A stretch of 9,261 nt of DNA from JAFGSZ01 sp964492185 (GTDB lineage Bacteria; Bacteroidota; Bacteroidia; Bacteroidales; UBA10428), in NCBI GenBank assembly GCA_964492185.1, contig CAZBJH010000127.1:1-9261 (forward strand), given 5' to 3'. Below the pieces are notes generated by a model. The model searched no databases and was not told the origin of the DNA. It saw only the letters and a program-made list of their open reading frames with translations. Shown here in pieces: positions 6,771 through 9,261 of this stretch. The first letter of the stretch is position 1, and the number at the start of each line of letters is the position of its first letter. The translations under genes were made by a program, and so were the position numbers.

Positions 6771-7634
6771 ATGCGACAACTCAAAATTATCAAACAGGTT
6801 ACGAACAGGGAAACCCCGTCTCTGGACAAATACCTGCACGAGATTGGCAAGGTTGATCTTATTAATGCCGAGGAAGAGGTTGAACTGGCCGGAAGGATCA
6901 GGAAGGGAGATATACAGGCACTGGATAAAATGGTCAAAGCTAATCTGAGGTTCGTGGTTTCCGTTTCCAAGCAGTACCAAAATCAGGGTTTAAGTTTGCC
7001 GGATCTTATCAATGAAGGAAATCTGGGATTGATAAAAGCTGCGCAGCGTTTTGATGAAACACGCGGTTTTAAGTTTATCTCCTATGCAGTGTGGTGGATC
7101 CGTCAATCGATATTACAGGCACTGGCCGAGCAGGCAAGGATCGTACGTTTGCCCCTGAATAAGATCGGATCTATAAATAAAATAAACAAAACACTTGCTG
7201 ATCTGGAACAGCGTTTTGAGCGTGAACCCTCATTACATGAAATTGCTTATGCTCTTGAGGTAGCCCCCGAAGAGGTAAAAACGGCTCTTAAAAGCGCCGG
7301 CCGGCATGTTTCCATGGATGCTCCTGTATCACAGGACGAAGAGGGTAACATGTATGACCTGATGCTGAACAAGGATGCCCCCAGTCCCGACAAAGGATTA
7401 CTGACCGATTCACTAAGGAAAGAAATTGAAAGGGCATTGAATACCCTTACTTTTCGCGAGGCCAATATAATCAGGTTATATTTCGGGTTGAACGGCAAAC
7501 ATCCGCATACACTTGAAGAGATAGGAGAGGAGTTCGACCTGACGCGTGAAAGGGTGAGACAAATAAAAGAAAAAGCCATCAAACGCCTGAAAAACGTAAC
7601 CCGCTGTAAAAACCTGAAAACCTACCTGGGATAA
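6771..7634 (+). CDS. rpoD: Primary RNA polymerase sigma factor, Bacteroidota SigA type
   Basis: Directs RNA polymerase to housekeeping promoters, which in Bacteroidota are TTTG / TAnnTTTG rather than TTGACA / TATAAT. The 287 residues begin MRQLKI, as in the short primary sigmas of this phylum, and lack region 1.1. Region 1.2 is at about 15-50 (SLDKYLHEIGKVDLI). Region 2 holds the core-binding signature PDLINEGNLGLIKA (77-90) and the -7 recognition helix RGFKFISYAVWWIRQSI (98-114). Region 3 follows at about 125-205. Region 4 at about 215-285 has the helix-turn-helix TLEEIGEEFDLTRERVRQI (247-265). Intact, ATG start, TAA stop. No anti-sigma gene is nearby and full region 2-4 architecture argues against an ECF or other alternative sigma. 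It diverges from rho, so initiation and termination factors share one spacer. Confidence 0.97.
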   Translation: MRQLKIIKQVTNRETPSLDKYLHEIGKVDLINAEEEVELAGRIRKGDIQALDKMVKANLRFVVSVSKQYQNQGLSLPDLINEGNLGLIKAAQRFDETRGFKFISYAVWWIRQSILQALAEQARIVRLPLNKIGSINKINKTLADLEQRFEREPSLHEIAYALEVAPEEVKTALKSAGRHVSMDAPVSQDEEGNMYDLMLNKDAPSPDKGLLTDSLRKEIERALNTLTFREANIIRLYFGLNGKHPHTLEEIGEEFDLTRERVRQIKEKAIKRLKNVTRCKNLKTYLG

Positions 7635-7667
7635 AGGAGAGTGAACAGTAAACAATCTATCTTCGCT

Positions 7668-7690
7668 CACGCGCGTTTTCAACGCGTGCG
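7668..7690. repeat. GC-rich hairpin downstream of rpoD
   Basis: CACGCGCGTT (7668-7677), loop TTC, AACGCGTGCG (7681-7690): ten positions pair with one G-U and one A-C mismatch. It begins 33 bp after the rpoD stop. The following sequence CTTCCACTCTTT is only weakly T-rich, so terminator function is possible but poor; a dispersed palindromic repeat is equally likely. Just before it, at 7641-7656, is GTGAACAGTAAACAAT, a short degenerate GTRAACA repeat. Confidence 0.5.
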
Positions 7691-7705
7691 CTTCCACTCT
7701 TTAGC

Positions 7706-7730
7706 AGCTCCTCCGGATTTGAAATCCGGA
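7706..7730. repeat. CCGGATTT palindromic repeat, copy 1 (upstream of rpe)
   Basis: TCCGGATTT and AAATCCGGA flank a single central G (7721). Together with the leading AGCTCC, 25 bp recur after rpe at 8727-8751, differing only at the central base. A palindrome with a conserved one-sided flank is typical of REP-like repeats. The partner copy is in the same orientation. Confidence 0.75.
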
Positions 7731-7768
7731 AAATCAATATGTCAAACATACGAGCTTCGAGCTTTTCC

Positions 7769-7857
7769 CCTTCCGTCTTCCGGCTTTTTTCTTTCAGCTT
7801 TCGACTTTCGACTTTCGACTTCCGACTCTTTTCCTTCCGCCTTCCGGCTTTTTTCTT
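7769..7857. repeat. Pyrimidine-rich tandem repeat block upstream of rpe
   Basis: On the plus strand the block is nearly all C and T with single G or A punctuation. It contains three perfect CTTTCGA heptamers (7798-7818), bordered by degenerate units CTTTCAG (7791-7797) and CTTCCGA (7819-7825). This core is bracketed by a 25-bp direct repeat with one mismatch at 7769-7793 and 7833-7857 (core CTTCCGGCTTTTTTCTT), 64 bp apart. No coding function is seen; an open frame across it lacks protein-like composition. Strand slippage is a likely origin. Confidence 0.75.
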
Positions 7858-7895
7858 CCGGCTTTGGCTCTTTCCCCCGGAAAATTTTTTTATAC

Positions 7896-7903
7896 TACAT
7901 TTG
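7896..7903 (+). promoter_or_regulatory. Putative SigA -7 element for rpe
   Basis: TACATTTG fits TAnnTTTG. It lies only 11 bp before the rpe ATG, so transcription would start near 7910 and give an almost leaderless message. A weak TTTC lies 21 bp upstream in place of TTTG. The very short leader lowers confidence; read-through from rpoD is the alternative. Confidence 0.35.
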
Positions 7904-7914
7904 CAAGAAAAAAG

Positions 7915-8586
7915 ATGAGTAAAAAAATGATAGCCCCCTCATTGCTTGCAGCAAATTTCAGTAATCTCGAGGCAGATATAAAGATGGTAAACGAAAGTGA
8001 AGCCGACTGGCTTCATCTCGATATAATGGATGGTGTGTTTGTCCCCAATATATCTTTTGGTTTCCCGGTTATTGAAAAAGTGAAAACTATTTGCAAAAAG
8101 CCCCTTGATGTTCACCTTATGATAGTAAATCCCGAAAAATTTCTGGAAGATTTCAGGGATGCAGGAGCTTATTTGCTTAATGTGCATTATGAGGCATGTA
8201 CACACCTGCACCGCACTGTGCAGGAGATCAAAGAGCTGGGTATGAAGGCAGGGGTTACGCTTAATCCGCATACCCCGGTGCATGTTCTTGAAGATATTAT
8301 AGCCGACCTAGATCTGGTGTTGATCATGTCGGTAAATCCGGGTTTTGGAGGTCAAAAGTTCATTCCCAATTCACTGGAAAAGATCCGCGGGTTAAAGCAA
8401 CTGATCATTGAAAAAGGCTCGCATGCACTTATCGAAGTGGATGGGGGAGTGGATGAAAACAATGCAGGTACCCTGTATGATGCCGGTGTGGATGTACTTG
8501 TTGCAGGAACAACCGTCTTTAAATCTGACAATCCGGCAGCAACCATTAAAAACCTGAAAAATTCCGGCGGAAAATTGCAGGTATAA
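7915..8586 (+). CDS. rpe: Ribulose-phosphate 3-epimerase
   Basis: Interconverts D-ribulose 5-phosphate and D-xylulose 5-phosphate in the pentose phosphate pathway; cytoplasmic TIM-barrel metalloenzyme. From ATG at 7915 the protein is 223 residues, the usual size. The frame stays open up to an ATG at 7864, but those 17 extra residues come from the pyrimidine-rich repeat and do not resemble the family, so MSKKMIAPSLLAANF is preferred. Motifs: SLLAANF (9-15), LHLDIMDGVFVPNISFG (33-49; His34, Asp36), DVHLMIVNPE (65-74; His67), VNPGFGGQKF phosphate loop (140-149), EVDGGV (174-179; Asp176) and AGTTVFKS (197-204). The metal ligands and the catalytic Asp pair are all present. TAA stop. It is flanked on both sides by the same CCGGATTT palindrome. 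No Shine-Dalgarno; an A-rich stretch precedes the ATG. Confidence 0.97.
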   Translation: MSKKMIAPSLLAANFSNLEADIKMVNESEADWLHLDIMDGVFVPNISFGFPVIEKVKTICKKPLDVHLMIVNPEKFLEDFRDAGAYLLNVHYEACTHLHRTVQEIKELGMKAGVTLNPHTPVHVLEDIIADLDLVLIMSVNPGFGGQKFIPNSLEKIRGLKQLIIEKGSHALIEVDGGVDENNAGTLYDAGVDVLVAGTTVFKSDNPAATIKNLKNSGGKLQV

Positions 8587-8630
8587 GAAAAAGCCAGAAG
8601 TTGATCCCCTCCCTGAAACCGTAAGCCAAT

Positions 8631-8657
8631 CCCCTCCCGGGAGGGGCAGGGGTGGGT
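8631..8657. repeat. CCCCTCCCGGGAGGGG palindrome with GGGGTGGGT tail
   Basis: A perfect 16-bp palindrome (8631-8646) followed by CAGGGGTGGGT (8647-8657). Part of the arm, TCCCCTCCC, also occurs at 8605-8613. This C/G-rich unit resembles a dispersed repeat I associate with many Bacteroidota genomes; abundance here is unverified. It begins 44 bp after the rpe stop and has no T-run, so it is not a convincing terminator. Confidence 0.6.
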
Positions 8658-8678
8658 CAGAAAGGCATTCCACCCACT

Positions 8679-8702
8679 GGCGCAGGGCTCCAGCCTTGTG
8701 CC
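8679..8702. repeat. Hairpin repeat GGCGCAGGGCT / AGCCTTGTGCC
   Basis: Arms 8679-8689 and 8692-8702 pair at all 11 positions, two of them G-U, around CC (the innermost pair would open to give a 4-nt loop). No T-run follows. It is the second of three palindromic units between rpe and ssrA. Confidence 0.6.
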
Positions 8703-8726
8703 CAAGACACACACAAACCGGCCCAA

Positions 8727-8753
8727 AGCTCCTCCGGATTTCAAATCCGGAGG
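8727..8753. repeat. CCGGATTT palindromic repeat, copy 2 (downstream of rpe)
   Basis: CCTCCGGATTT (8731-8741), central C, AAATCCGGAGG (8743-8753): a perfect 11-bp-arm palindrome. With AGCT in front, positions 8727-8751 repeat 7706-7730 with one change at the central base. Same orientation as copy 1, about 1 kb apart, enclosing rpe. The hairpin could also slow or end rpe transcripts, but it lacks a T-run. Confidence 0.75.
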
Positions 8754-8822
8754 CAGATATACTTGTCTGGCAGGGTTTTTGAATATTTTTAAATCAATCA
8801 AAATAGTTACCATAAGTTTTAC

Positions 8823-8830
8823 TAATTTTG
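8823..8830 (+). promoter_or_regulatory. Putative SigA -7 element for ssrA
   Basis: TAATTTTG fits TAnnTTTG and ends 12 bp before the mature tmRNA 5' end. Initiation about 7 nt downstream (near 8837) leaves a leader of roughly 6 nt for RNase P to remove. The spacing fits well. No -33 TTTG at 19-21 bp. Confidence 0.55.
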
Positions 8831-8842
8831 CAATGACTTACC

Positions 8843-9237
8843 GGGGCTGAAATGGTATTGACAGCAGGATGAACTGGTAAGTAAGCATGTCGGGCAACGC
8901 ATATTAACCCGTAAATCTGTAGTGCATCCATTTTAAATGGCGAAAACAACTACGCGCTCGCAGCATAATCGAAGTTTAGTAGATTAGCTATATCCCGGTG
9001 ATAGTCACCGGGACGGGCTGTCTCCCCAACACCCTGCCCCGCGGTGAAGGACAAGGAGGCACATCGTGAGTCGGGGATTGTTCGGGCGACTCCTCTAAAC
9101 CCGGATGAAATCTAAGAGGATAAGGTTCAGGTAGGCCGTCTGTTGCCGGCCTGTTCCCGACAACCAATAACAGACTAAGCATGTAGAAAGCTTATGGGTT
9201 TCCTGTTTGGACCCGGGTTCGACTCCCGGCAGCTCCA
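8843..9237 (+). ncRNA. ssrA: Transfer-messenger RNA (tmRNA), one-piece form
   Basis: Rescues stalled ribosomes with SmpB: it enters as an alanyl-tRNA mimic, then its short frame is translated and tags the stalled protein for proteolysis. The ends form an acceptor stem, GGGGCTG (8843-8849) with CAGCTCC (9230-9236), including a G-U third pair (8845/9234), the alanine identity signal. The discriminator is A9237, and the next bases CGA show that the CCA end is not encoded. The T arm is CCGGG, TTCGACT loop, CCCGG (9213-9229). A strong hairpin CCCGGTGA-TAG-TCACCGGG (8994-9012) follows the tag frame, in the pseudoknot region. About 395 nt, somewhat longer than E. coli. No permuted two-piece arrangement. 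The last 24 bases of the window show no feature I can name. Confidence 0.97.
8939..8968 (+). other. tmRNA proteolysis tag reading frame, GENNYALAA
   Basis: GGC GAA AAC AAC TAC GCG CTC GCA GCA TAA inside ssrA encodes GENNYALAA and a stop. With the alanine carried by tmRNA itself the added tag would be A-GENNYALAA. The YALAA end is the ClpXP-type degron seen across bacteria. GGC as the resume codon is inferred from related tags; the preceding codon AAT cannot be strictly excluded from sequence alone. Confidence 0.9.
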
Positions 9238-9261
9238 CGAAAAAGGGTTTTCCGATGCGCC

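Noticed and set aside
7769..7857. CRISPR array
   Set aside because: The repeat units are 7 bp, contiguous and without spacers, and no cas gene is present.
7864..7914. Upstream ATG giving a 240-residue Rpe
   Set aside because: The 17 additional residues come from repeat and promoter sequence; the family N-terminus fits ATG at 7915.
7641..7922. 93-codon open frame between rpoD and rpe
   Set aside because: It runs through the palindrome and the pyrimidine heptamers; its Phe/Ser/Pro-rich translation only reflects the repeats.
8988..9182. 64-codon minus-strand open frame
   Set aside because: It lies inside the tmRNA gene, whose ends, tag frame and T arm are all clear.
9213..9237. Ordinary tRNA gene at the right end
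   Set aside because: The T arm and acceptor strand pair with the 5' end at 8843-8849 and no anticodon arm exists; this is tmRNA.
9213..9261. Possible integration (att) site for a genomic island at the 3' end of ssrA
   Set aside because: tmRNA 3' ends are common island targets, but only 24 bases follow the gene and there is no integrase or second copy of the end sequence in view.

Overview
The window looks like chromosomal housekeeping DNA from a member of the Bacteroidota, most probably Bacteroidales or a near relative. Four things point there. The primary sigma factor is the short 287-residue SigA type without region 1.1 and starts MRQLKI. Rho carries a long, charged, low-complexity insertion. 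The genes lack Shine-Dalgarno sequences and have AT-rich leaders. Upstream of five transcription units there is an exact match to the Bacteroidota -7 element TAnnTTTG. The tmRNA tag, GENNYALAA, is also of Bacteroidota type.

Layout. Left part, minus strand: peptide deformylase (def, cut by the window edge just before its second metal-site motif) lies 7 bp downstream of ruvX, apparently as one operon read from a promoter at about 746-739. Between ruvX and nifJ (713-950) there is no gene, but there are two palindromic elements: a 41-bp hairpin and a 123-bp MITE-like symmetric repeat ending 3 bp from the nifJ stop. nifJ (pyruvate:ferredoxin oxidoreductase, 1182 aa) follows, then a 217-bp spacer holding its promoter and the intrinsic terminator of rho. 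rho (557 aa) comes next. A 380-bp AT-rich divergent spacer separates rho from rpoD (plus strand) and contains a nearly symmetric pair of face-to-face -7 elements.

Right part, plus strand: rpoD, then a 280-bp spacer full of repeats, then rpe (ribulose-5-phosphate 3-epimerase), a 256-bp spacer with three hairpin or palindrome repeats in a row, and finally the tmRNA gene ssrA, which is complete (8843-9237).

The genes do not form one pathway. They are core functions: transcription initiation (SigA) and termination (Rho), ribosome rescue (tmRNA), removal of the N-terminal formyl group (Def), RNase H-fold nuclease work on rRNA or DNA (RuvX), anaerobic pyruvate oxidation (PFOR) and the pentose phosphate pathway (Rpe). 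PFOR suggests an anaerobic or facultative fermentative lifestyle.

I found no sign of an undescribed multigene system. The unusual material is in the spacers: several families of dispersed palindromic or REP-like repeats, a possible bidirectional promoter between rho and rpoD, and the disordered insertion in Rho.
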